A DNA stretch of 7,508 nt from an uncultured Pseudomonadota bacterium. GTDB taxonomy: Bacteria; Pseudomonadota; Alphaproteobacteria; Rs-D84. Of the stretch, positions 1 to 5,995 are shown piece after piece (position 1 is the stretch's first letter; the number at the start of each line of letters is the position of its first letter). The position numbers were made by a program, and so were the translations under genes. The notes beneath the pieces were generated by a model, which worked only from the letters and a program-made list of their open reading frames with translations, was not told the origin of the DNA and ran no database searches. The DNA lies in contig CAMVAR010000028.1 in the NCBI GenBank assembly GCA_947165555.1, positions 1 to 7,508 on the forward strand, given 5' to 3'.

Positions 1-321
1 AGTGGTTTTCATCATGTCAAAGGCCACAATTTCCACATTGATAAAAACCTATACCTGTTGCATTTTGGTGCGGTAGATATGGAAATGTTGTTATACAAGG
101 CCGCCAATCGTGGGCCCGACTGGCTAAATCACCTGCGGCGACGTGGCAATGGCACAATAAACGCAATAACAAACATGCGCCCGCACGGTGAACATGCAAT
201 CAAAATCGCACGTATAATGCAACGAATATTTCGCCCAGTGTACGCAATCGGTAAACCGGCCATGTTCGGAATTAAAATTGTTGTAAAAATTCCATCACGG
301 TTTAAAAAATCTGGGATATAA
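1..321 (+). CDS. Probable glycosyltransferase, C-terminal fragment (5' end outside window)
   Basis: Reading frame 1 is open from the first base to a TAA at 319-321 and gives 106 residues, so this is the tail of a longer gene. The segment G8-H-x-x-x-I-D-x-x-L-Y-L-L-H21-F-G-x-x-D26 resembles the end of the catalytic part of family-2-like glycosyltransferases (the Glyco_tranf_2_4 type of alphaproteobacteria), where a 'D-x-x-L-x-L-x-H-h...D' block is followed by a basic, poorly conserved tail. The tail here is rich in Arg, Lys and His. A first internal Met at position 58 would cut off this recognisable block, so I treat the frame as entering from the left. The acceptor and donor sugars cannot be read. 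The gene is convergent with the glycosyltransferase ending at 326, which suggests that a larger surface-glycan locus continues to the left. The family call is from remembered motifs and is moderate; that the frame is coding is more secure. Confidence 0.58.
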   Translation, partial: SGFHHVKGHNFHIDKNLYLLHFGAVDMEMLLYKAANRGPDWLNHLRRRGNGTINAITNMRPHGEHAIKIARIMQRIFRPVYAIGKPAMFGIKIVVKIPSRFKKSGI

Positions 322-325
322 AACG

Positions 326-1336
326 CTATTTTATATATTCATAAATTTTATTCCGCAACCCGTACCATTCGTTCGGCACATTATCCAACACGCCCATTTT
401 TTTCAGATTTAAAAATTCTGTACGCGCAACCCGTTTTTCATCATCTGATTTTATATAACGTGTTTTTTTTAACGCACTATTTATAAAATACCACATAAAT
501 TGTTCTTGCCACATGGCCATTTGATAATCATCTGCGCGGCTCATATATTCTTGATATGCAACCTTAATCCCGACACACAACGATTGCATTATACGTAACT
601 GTTTGGCCGACAACACAATCCCACCAAAATTTGGAATGTAATAATACAACGGCAAATTAACAATCGTAACGCGTGGCGATTTTAGCATAACTAAACTCCA
701 CCACGGGAAATCTTCAAACAAAATCCCACGAATGAACGGAACATCGGCAATCAAATCACGACGATACATATTTTTCCAAACCTGGCAATGTTTAATTAAC
801 CATTTACGATTTTTATTACCCGCATTGTGTACACGTTCGGTCGCATATTGCCAAATATCATCAGTTACAACCGTTTCGATTTTTTCAATATTGTACCGTC
901 GCCGCATCCCCCACGGCACAACATTATCAGTGTCCATACCCAATTTATGCAAAACCATCAAGCGCGGTCGATATATTCTGTCGTATGTAAATGCAACGAT
1001 ATCCGATTTATCACGCATCGCCATTTTAAATGCAATCTCCATGGTTTGCGGATGAATAAAATCATCACTATCCAAAAACATAATATACCGCCCCATGGCA
1101 TGTTGCATCCCAACATTACGCGCATCCGACAGACCGCCATTTTCCTTGTGTACAACTATAAAGCGTTTATCGCGTGCGGCATATTCTTCGGCAATTTGTC
1201 CCGACCTGTCGGGTGACCCATCATCAACACAGATTGCCGTCCAATCGGTAAATGTTTGATTTAAAACACTGTCCAAACAACGGCGCAGATATTTTTCCAC
1301 GCCATACATTGGGATAATTATTGATATTTTTGGCAT
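326..1336 (-). CDS. Family 2 (GT-A) glycosyltransferase, distal gene of the recA-side cluster
   Basis: This 336-residue protein is a GT2 enzyme that moves a sugar from a nucleotide-sugar donor onto a growing cell-surface glycan, presumably at the inner face of the cytoplasmic membrane. The N-terminal GT-A domain (about residues 3-120) starts with the strand ISIIIPMYGVEKYL. It then shows the nucleotide-binding D38-D-G-S-P-D43, N66-G-G-L-S-D-A-R-N74, and the metal-binding DxD-type motif D89-S-D-D92. E208-D209, within a G-I-L-F-E-D-F-P context, fits the usual catalytic-base region. The C-terminal part (about 215-336) is rich in aromatic and basic residues and has no clear signal peptide or long membrane span. 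The ATG at 1336 is preceded 4 nt away by GGGGG (1341-1345), which abuts the stop of the upstream gene, so translation is probably coupled. Substrate and linkage are unknown. It is paralogous to the next gene upstream. Confidence 0.9.
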   Translation of the reverse strand: MPKISIIIPMYGVEKYLRRCLDSVLNQTFTDWTAICVDDGSPDRSGQIAEEYAARDKRFIVVHKENGGLSDARNVGMQHAMGRYIMFLDSDDFIHPQTMEIAFKMAMRDKSDIVAFTYDRIYRPRLMVLHKLGMDTDNVVPWGMRRRYNIEKIETVVTDDIWQYATERVHNAGNKNRKWLIKHCQVWKNMYRRDLIADVPFIRGILFEDFPWWSLVMLKSPRVTIVNLPLYYYIPNFGGIVLSAKQLRIMQSLCVGIKVAYQEYMSRADDYQMAMWQEQFMWYFINSALKKTRYIKSDDEKRVARTEFLNLKKMGVLDNVPNEWYGLRNKIYEYIK

Positions 1337-1346
1337 ATTTCCCCCA

Positions 1347-2117
1347 CTAAAATTTTCTTAAAATTTTGCGCAAATACCATAACCATTGCACGCCATGCGC
1401 GCATGCAAAATCGCGTTTTATTTTTTTTGCATATTTATATTGTTCTTTTATTTTTTTATGATGTATCGAATCGCGATTATTCAACACAGACATATCATTA
1501 AACATATAATGATAATTTGTCCCCGACACACCCCCGATTTTGTTTGCCACATCAATCGCATTTAGCACAAATATTGCATCTTCTTGGGAAATCATTTTTG
1601 TATCAAATTGCAATTTATTATTTTTTATAAAATCGGTCTTAAACAAGTATCGCCAAACATACCCATCGGTCATCGCATATGTTTTTCGCAATTTTTTATA
1701 CACGCTGCACGCAACCCATGACGATTTATATTTCATATCGCGCGCATATTTTGTATTCGTCATAAACCCCGACACGACCATATCCGCCCCGGTTTGAATT
1801 GCCATCGCAAACATTTTTTCATAATAATCCGAATCGATAAAATCATCAGAATCCATAAAGTGTATATATTCGCCATGCGCACGCGCAATACCATCGTTTC
1901 GCGCCGCCGATACCCCGGCATTTTTTTTATTTATAACAATAAAACGTTTATCATGTGCGGCATATTGCGCCAATATTTTATCACTGCTATCGGTACTGCC
2001 ATCATTTATGCAAATTATTTCTAAATCTGTAAATGTCTGGGCGCACAAAGAATCCAAACACCGCGCAAGGTATTTTTCCACATTATACACCGGCACAATC
2101 ACAGATATCTTTGCCAT
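1347..2117 (-). CDS. Family 2 (GT-A) glycosyltransferase, tandem paralogue
   Basis: This 256-residue GT2 enzyme is likely to add a sugar residue to a capsule, LPS or similar surface polysaccharide. The GT-A fold signatures are ISVIVPVYNVEKYL (4-17), N38-D-G-S-T-D43, N66-A-G-V-S-A-A-R-N74 and D89-S-D-D92 for the metal-bound nucleotide-sugar. An E179-D180 pair after 'M-I-S-Q' fits the catalytic-base motif, and V154-W-R-Y-L-F-K resembles the W-x-x-x-F/Y-K element common in this family. The last 40 residues are very basic and aromatic, consistent with peripheral membrane contact. Its first 93 residues align without gaps to the downstream gene, with 57 identities by hand count, so the two look like duplicates with diverged acceptor domains. 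The start is supported by AAAGGA (2124-2129) 6 nt before the ATG. It lies 13 nt after the capsular-type transferase and 10 nt before its paralogue. The specific sugar is not deducible. Confidence 0.92.
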   Translation of the reverse strand: MAKISVIVPVYNVEKYLARCLDSLCAQTFTDLEIICINDGSTDSSDKILAQYAAHDKRFIVINKKNAGVSAARNDGIARAHGEYIHFMDSDDFIDSDYYEKMFAMAIQTGADMVVSGFMTNTKYARDMKYKSSWVACSVYKKLRKTYAMTDGYVWRYLFKTDFIKNNKLQFDTKMISQEDAIFVLNAIDVANKIGGVSGTNYHYMFNDMSVLNNRDSIHHKKIKEQYKYAKKIKRDFACAHGVQWLWYLRKILRKF

Positions 2118-2130
2118 CTGTCATCCTTTG

Positions 2131-3036
2131 TCACATTTTGTTTACCATTTCATCTGCAAATGTCCCTGGTTCAATTTTTTTGACCCATGGGCTGTTATAG
2201 GTTGTCTTTTGAAAGAACGCACCCGATGTTACCGCATTAAATGTTTTTTTATCAAAAGGTTTTGCACCATACGCCCACCACAGTGCGTGTGTTGGGTCTT
2301 GGTCAACATGTGGCATTTTTGCAAAAAACTTTTTGGCACGCGCATCATTTTTAACCAATGTCTTGAATAACAATTGGTGCATAAAGTAATCAAAACTGTG
2401 ATTTTCGTGCATCCAATAATCAAGAATCATTGCACGCCATGCGTCCAATAAATAGGCCCCTTTGCGCGCCCGTATAAAACAATTTTGCATAAAACTATAT
2501 GGGCTGCCCACTTTTTGGCCCGCCATATATACAAATAAATCTTCTTGGATAATCCAATCTGGAATTGGTTCGGTCACAAACGCGGTTGAATCCAACCAGA
2601 TACCACCATATTCATACAACAATTCCACACGGCAGATATCTGCGAAATGCGCATGCTTAATTTTCCCGGCACGACGTTTTTCCATAATTTTTTCCGGCAA
2701 CGTTATATAGTCAAAAACGGTATTTTCATCCAACACAACCAATTCTTGTTTGCAATGCCGACGAATACTGCGGAAACAGGCCTTGACCAACGGCGGCGCC
2801 TTGTCTTCCCCTTGCAACCACAATGTAAAAATCTTTTCGTTTTTATCATCAACCACAACTGTGCGTTCCGGAATTGCGGCGGCGGCCGGCAAATAACGCC
2901 TGAAATACCGCGGTATCGCATTGGCCAATATATCGCAACGCACAGCACGGCGCACGGCACGGTCACGCCAAAACCAATTCAAAATATGCGCACGCACAAC
3001 AATATCAAATAACGCAAACGAGCGCGCCAACCCCAT
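2131..3036 (-). CDS. Capsular polysaccharide synthesis-type glycosyltransferase (GT32-like)
   Basis: The 301-residue product resembles the Caps_synth / DXD-sugar-binding group of GT32-like transferases, which use a GT-A-like fold to add sugars to surface polysaccharides. Visible signatures are I69-F-T-L-W73-L-Q-G76 (the 'I-W-x-x-W-x-Q-G'-type opening strand), H130-F-A-D133-I-C-R136 followed by x-x-L-L-Y-E-Y, and G144-G-I-W-L-D149-S with the metal-binding Asp. This 'D-x-x-R...YGGhahD' order is the hallmark of the family. Residues 1-50 hold an amphipathic Arg/Trp/Phe-rich stretch that may sit on the membrane. The ATG at 3036 follows AAAGGGGG (3043-3050) with a 6-nt spacer. It begins 18 nt after the recA stop with no hairpin between, and 13 nt separate it from the next transferase, so co-transcription is likely. 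The family call is firm; the sugar and polymer are unknown. Confidence 0.85.
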   Translation of the reverse strand: MGLARSFALFDIVVRAHILNWFWRDRAVRRAVRCDILANAIPRYFRRYLPAAAAIPERTVVVDDKNEKIFTLWLQGEDKAPPLVKACFRSIRRHCKQELVVLDENTVFDYITLPEKIMEKRRAGKIKHAHFADICRVELLYEYGGIWLDSTAFVTEPIPDWIIQEDLFVYMAGQKVGSPYSFMQNCFIRARKGAYLLDAWRAMILDYWMHENHSFDYFMHQLLFKTLVKNDARAKKFFAKMPHVDQDPTHALWWAYGAKPFDKKTFNAVTSGAFFQKTTYNSPWVKKIEPGTFADEMVNKM

Positions 3037-3054
3037 ATCCAGCCCCCTTTGTTT

Positions 3055-4128
3055 TTATTCTTCGTCGCCCACGACCGAATCAGAATCATCATCAGACGGG
3101 CCGGTTGTCATTTCTTCGGCAATACCGTTTGCGCGCGCCATAATTTTTTCCAACAACTCGGCCTGGGCCTCTGGATGGTCGCGTAACCATTGGCGCGCAT
3201 TCGCCTCGCCCTGGCCTATACGTTCATTGTTATATGAATAAAAACTGCCGGCTTTGTCGATAAAGTCATACTTTACACCCATATCCAAAATCTCACTTAT
3301 ACGTGAAATGCCTTCACCATACATAATTTTAAAATCAACGGTCCGGAACGGTGGGGCAACTTTGTTTTTAACAACCTTGACCCGGGTTTCGTTACCGATA
3401 ATATTTTCCTTGTCTTTGATTTGACCGGTACGACGAATATCAAGACGCACAGACGCATAGAATTTTAACGCGTTACCACCCGACGTCGTTTCGGGATTTC
3501 CGAACATAACCCCAATTTTCATACGAATCTGGTTGATGAATATAAGCAATGTATTACTGCGCGACACCGAACCCGCCAATTTTTTCAACGATTGACTCAT
3601 CAATCTTGCGGTTGTACCAACAAAACTGTCACCGATGTTACCCTCTAATTCCGCCTTGGGTACCAGTGCCGCAACCGAATCGATAACCACAACATCAACC
3701 GCGCCCGATTTAATCAGCGTATCAGCAATTTCTAATGCCTGTTCACCCGAATCGGGTTGCGATATAATAAGGTTTGCAACATCCACACCCAACTTTTTCG
3801 CATAACTTGGGTCCAGCGCATTTTCTGCATCAATATACGCACACGTGCCACCTTTCTTTTGTGCCTCGGCCACGGCATGCAGCGCCAATGTTGTCTTACC
3901 GCTGCTTTCCGGGCCATATATTTCAACAATTCGGCCGCGGGGATACCCACCGATACCCAACGCAATATCCAACCCCAACGAACCGGACGATATCGCCTCT
4001 ATATTCTGTTGGGACCCATCGCCCATTTTCATGATTGCTTCTTTACCAAATTGTTTTTGAATTTGTGCCAATGCAGATTCCAATGCCGGATTTTTTCCGC
4101 CGGTTGCTGCAACTTCTTTTTTTGCCAT
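3055..4128 (-). CDS. recA: RecA recombinase
   Basis: RecA polymerises on single-stranded DNA in an ATP-dependent way, carries out homologous pairing and strand exchange, and stimulates LexA self-cleavage. The 357 residues match the usual length. Walker A is G72-P-E-S-S-G-K78-T-T80. The catalytic Glu is E102 within D-A-E-N-A-L-D-P. Walker B is V146-V-V-I-D150-S. The L2-side block F-I-N-Q-I-R-M-K-I-G-V-M-F-G-N-P-E is canonical, and the C-terminus is the expected acidic tail (D-D-D-S-D-S...D-E-E). Two places differ from E. coli RecA. The His of DAEHALDP is Asn103, and L1 reads E-G-N164-I-G-D-S-F169-V170-G-T-T rather than E-G-E-I-G-D-S-H-M-G-L-A. The start is supported by AAGGGG (4135-4140) 6 nt upstream of the ATG, and a promoter lies at 4155-4183. 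No recX or alaS follows; three glycosyltransferase genes do. Confidence 0.99.
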   Translation of the reverse strand: MAKKEVAATGGKNPALESALAQIQKQFGKEAIMKMGDGSQQNIEAISSGSLGLDIALGIGGYPRGRIVEIYGPESSGKTTLALHAVAEAQKKGGTCAYIDAENALDPSYAKKLGVDVANLIISQPDSGEQALEIADTLIKSGAVDVVVIDSVAALVPKAELEGNIGDSFVGTTARLMSQSLKKLAGSVSRSNTLLIFINQIRMKIGVMFGNPETTSGGNALKFYASVRLDIRRTGQIKDKENIIGNETRVKVVKNKVAPPFRTVDFKIMYGEGISRISEILDMGVKYDFIDKAGSFYSYNNERIGQGEANARQWLRDHPEAQAELLEKIMARANGIAEEMTTGPSDDDSDSVVGDEE

Positions 4129-4134
4129 TTAAAA

Positions 4135-4140
4135 CCCCTT
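4135..4140 (-). promoter_or_regulatory. recA ribosome binding site (AAGGGG)
   Basis: AAGGGG on the minus strand sits 6 nt before the recA ATG. It is one of several G-run ribosome binding sites in this window and supports the start at 4128. Confidence 0.7.
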
Positions 4141-4154
4141 TTCTTAACACGAAA

Positions 4155-4183
4155 ATCATACTAAGAAAAAAAGAAATGTGCAA
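4155..4183 (-). promoter_or_regulatory. Probable sigma70-type promoter of recA
   Basis: On the minus strand a -35 box TTGCAC (4178-4183) and a -10 box TATGAT (4155-4160) are separated by exactly 17 nt, close to the housekeeping consensus. Transcription would start near 4148, leaving a leader of about 20 nt before the ATG at 4128. The -35 box begins at the base after the stop codon of the upstream transporter gene. No GTTC-N7-GTTC site (the alphaproteobacterial LexA operator) or CTG-N10-CAG site is present between 4129 and 4183. The promoter may also serve the three downstream glycosyltransferase genes. Confidence 0.65.
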
Positions 4184-5368
4184 TTATTTTTTGGCCAACA
4201 AAACCAATACAGACAACACCCCAATAACCGCAGTAACAATCCATACGGCCGACGTTGCGCCAAACAGCATAATGCATGCCGCACCAATAATCGGCGCAAT
4301 TACATTAGGTAAATTACAACTTGTCCGAAAGACGCCATAAAATTTGGCCTGTTGTGACTTTTTTGTATTATCAAAAAACAACAAATCATGCACCGGTTCC
4401 ATCAGCGCGCCCGAAACCTGCCACATAACAAATATCGCCAACAATGGAAACCCGGTTGCAAACGTCGCCCACACCGAAAATGCGGCGAACGAGCCAAACC
4501 CCAAAACCAACCATATCTTTTTACCGAAACGTCGCACCAATCGCCCCATCAAATCAGACATAAACAAATACGGAATAATCCCAATGGTCAAAACCAATCC
4601 CAAAGTATCCTTGGTAAATCCATTTTCAATAACCACAATTGGCACATACAAATATCGCATCGCACGTAACGAATAAAAACCAAAATTCACAATATATGCA
4701 CGCAACATCCCAGGCGTTTTAAAGAATGAAATTGTATTTTTCCATAATGCCCGTACGGTTTTACGTGCATCAACCGGTTTAATCTGTTTGTCTTCTTGAC
4801 GCAAATGAAAGTATTTAAAAAACATCCATGCCGCCAAATAAATCACCGCCGACATAAAAAACGCCGAACGATTTCCAAAACGCGTTGCAACAACAACCGC
4901 CAACATTGGCGCAAACAATGCCCCCACATTCGTCCACAGATGATATCGCGAATTCAATCGCGCCATTCCAATATCACCGGAAAAATCAGACATAAACAAT
5001 GGTATTAATAGTGAACTTAGCGTTATCGCAAAACCACTGGTATAATCCAGAACAATAAACGTACGCGGCAAAACCGAAAATCCCATCATGGCATAACACA
5101 TAACCAACATTATCAATGCAAAATAGAACACGCGCACCTTGGAAAACTGACGAAATATTTCATTCGCAAATAATGCCACAATCATACAAAACACAGAATA
5201 AATCGCAACGTAAATACCCACAATCGCAGAATTTTTAAAAATCTCTAATATCACCAGGGAATAAACGGCGTTATAAATACCATCGGCAAATCCGGTAAAC
5301 AATCCCAAATTCGCAAACGAAAATCCGGTAACCGACCCACGCATTGAAATATATTTATCTTTGGCCAT
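4184..5368 (-). CDS. Major facilitator superfamily (MFS) transporter
   Basis: The 394-residue protein looks like a 12-helix secondary transporter of the inner membrane. Hydrophobic segments alternate along the whole length, with a charged cytoplasmic loop at about 188-210 (H-L-R-Q-E-D-K-Q...) dividing two six-helix halves. S271-D-L-M-G-R-L-V-R-R-F-G-K-K is a good match to the MFS 'motif A' loop (G/S-x-x-x-D/G-R-x-G-R-K type) in the second half. The first-half equivalent (about 69-78, N-E-I-F-R-Q-F-S-K-V) is degenerate. The substrate cannot be read; efflux-type MFS proteins are the closest general resemblance. I start at 5368 rather than the in-frame ATG at 5392, because AGGAGGGGG (5375-5383) lies 6 nt before 5368 and would be inside the coding region with the longer start. 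It has its own promoter (5408-5436) after the secB terminator. No terminator separates it from recA, so some read-through into recA is possible. Confidence 0.88.
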   Translation of the reverse strand: MAKDKYISMRGSVTGFSFANLGLFTGFADGIYNAVYSLVILEIFKNSAIVGIYVAIYSVFCMIVALFANEIFRQFSKVRVFYFALIMLVMCYAMMGFSVLPRTFIVLDYTSGFAITLSSLLIPLFMSDFSGDIGMARLNSRYHLWTNVGALFAPMLAVVVATRFGNRSAFFMSAVIYLAAWMFFKYFHLRQEDKQIKPVDARKTVRALWKNTISFFKTPGMLRAYIVNFGFYSLRAMRYLYVPIVVIENGFTKDTLGLVLTIGIIPYLFMSDLMGRLVRRFGKKIWLVLGFGSFAAFSVWATFATGFPLLAIFVMWQVSGALMEPVHDLLFFDNTKKSQQAKFYGVFRTSCNLPNVIAPIIGAACIMLFGATSAVWIVTAVIGVLSVLVLLAKK

Positions 5369-5374
5369 AAAAAT

Positions 5375-5383
5375 CCCCCTCCT
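5375..5383 (-). promoter_or_regulatory. Ribosome binding site that fixes the MFS transporter start
   Basis: AGGAGGGGG on the minus strand contains a full GGAGG core and ends 6 nt before the ATG at 5368. An upstream in-frame ATG at 5392 would place this site inside the gene and has no such motif itself, so 5368 is preferred. Confidence 0.8.
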
Positions 5384-5407
5384 GCAAAACACACTCTTTT
5401 GGGGATC

Positions 5408-5436
5408 ATAATATCATAAATTTATAAAAATCGCAA
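5408..5436 (-). promoter_or_regulatory. Probable sigma70-type promoter of the MFS gene
   Basis: On the minus strand TTGCGA (5431-5436) and TATTAT (5408-5413) are 17 nt apart. The pair lies between the secB terminator and the transporter ribosome binding site, where a promoter would be needed. Start of transcription would be near 5401, giving a leader of about 33 nt. The region is very AT-rich, so chance -10-like boxes are common; two other TATGAT matches lie beside it, but neither has a -35 at a proper distance. Confidence 0.5.
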
Positions 5437-5444
5437 AAACCAAC

Positions 5445-5472
5445 AAAAAACGCACCATTTGGTGCGCTTTTT
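5445..5472 (-). terminator. Intrinsic terminator after secB
   Basis: A perfect 6-bp GC-rich stem, CGCACC / GGTGCG (5451-5456 with 5461-5466), has a 4-nt loop. On the minus strand it is followed by TTTTTT (5445-5450) and preceded by an A-run, beginning immediately after the secB stop. A G-T wobble and A-T pairs can extend the stem. A T-tract also lies on the plus-strand side (5468-5472), so the hairpin could work both ways, but no plus-strand gene ends here. Confidence 0.88.
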
Positions 5473-5473
5473 A

Positions 5474-5914
5474 TTATTTTGCTTCGGATTGCTTTTGATT
5501 CCGCTTTTCGTACAAATCTGTAAAATCAACCATCTGCATCATAAACGGTGGGAACCCAGATTCTGCGGTCAAACGTGTAACCATTTCACGTACATACGGG
5601 AACAACAATGTCGGCACATCAATCAATAATGTACGTTTTTTAATCTCTTCGTCCTTTTCTTCTTCCATCTGGACCAATCCAGAATATGTTGTTTCAATTA
5701 AAAAGATTGTTTTTGCATCAGATTTTAGTTTTGAATGAATTTTCACAATTAAATCAACCATATACAGGTTTTTTTCCGAACCTTTGACCTGCATATCAAT
5801 ATTCATTTCTAATTCTGCCTGGCCATTGTCCTGTTTAAAGAATAAATCTGGGACATTGGGGCTTTCAAAAGAAATATCTTTTAAAAATTGCGATATAATA
5901 TTGAACTTTGCCAT
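5474..5914 (-). CDS. secB: Protein-export chaperone SecB
   Basis: SecB is a cytosolic tetrameric chaperone that holds preproteins unfolded and hands them to SecA for Sec export. With the start at 5914 the protein has 146 residues, a normal length. Family marks are F10-L-K-D-I-S-F-E-S-P-N20 at the N-terminus, E74-x-x-Y-S-G79, L103-L-F-P-Y-V-R109, and G120-F-P-P-F...V129-D-F-x-x-L-Y135. The C-terminal tail is short and charged. The longer in-frame ATG at 5959 would add 15 residues before the conserved core and is not favoured, because AAGGAG (5922-5927) sits 7 nt before 5914. SecB is largely a proteobacterial protein, which supports the proposed lineage. The gene is divergent from mltA with an 81-nt shared upstream region, and is followed by an intrinsic terminator. 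The presence of SecB suggests active export of envelope proteins; MltA itself carries an export signal. Confidence 0.97.
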   Translation of the reverse strand: MAKFNIISQFLKDISFESPNVPDLFFKQDNGQAELEMNIDMQVKGSEKNLYMVDLIVKIHSKLKSDAKTIFLIETTYSGLVQMEEEKDEEIKKRTLLIDVPTLLFPYVREMVTRLTAESGFPPFMMQMVDFTDLYEKRNQKQSEAK

Positions 5915-5921
5915 GCGATTG

Positions 5922-5927
5922 CTCCTT
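5922..5927 (-). promoter_or_regulatory. Ribosome binding site that fixes the secB start
   Basis: AAGGAG on the minus strand lies 7 nt before the ATG at 5914. It favours this start over an in-frame ATG 45 nt upstream, which would bury the site within the gene. Confidence 0.8.
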
Positions 5928-5947
5928 TTTTTATGACTCGTTTTATG

Positions 5948-5977
5948 ATAATATAACATCAGGAGAAAATTTTACAA
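5948..5977 (-). promoter_or_regulatory. Possible secB promoter in the secB-mltA divergent region
   Basis: On the minus strand TTGTAA (5972-5977) precedes TATTAT (5948-5953) by 18 nt, or TATATT (5950-5955) by 16 nt. Transcription would begin near 5941, about 27 nt before the secB start. I could not pick a convincing promoter for mltA in the opposite direction: TATGAT (5944-5949) and TATAAC (5952-5957) exist on the plus strand, but without a good -35. Any mltA promoter here must overlap the secB one. Confidence 0.38.
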
Positions 5978-5995
5978 GTAGGAGAATAAAATAAA

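Noticed and set aside
17..199. Minus-strand open frame of 60 residues opposite the left-edge gene
   Set aside because: It is Cys/His-rich low-quality translation on the antisense of a frame that looks like a real glycosyltransferase tail, and has no ribosome site.
300..350. Possible bidirectional terminator between the convergent genes
   Set aside because: Only weak AT-only pairings are possible; no GC stem with a T-run is present.
3757..4164. Plus-strand open frames of up to 135 residues opposite recA
   Set aside because: They are antisense shadows of a highly conserved gene, with compositions unlike real proteins.
4187..5368. Assigning a polysaccharide flippase role to the MFS gene because of nearby glycosyltransferases
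   Set aside because: The sequence has MFS motif A in its second half and 12-helix MFS architecture, not the Wzx/MATE-type pattern, and it has its own promoter apart from the glycosyltransferase unit.
5369..5392. Longer N-terminus for the MFS transporter starting at 5392
   Set aside because: The strong AGGAGGGGG ribosome site at 5375-5383 would lie inside the gene, and the added residues do not resemble a transporter start.
5915..5959. Longer N-terminus for SecB starting at 5959
   Set aside because: It adds 15 residues before the conserved core, overlaps the probable promoter, and bypasses the AAGGAG site at 5922-5927.
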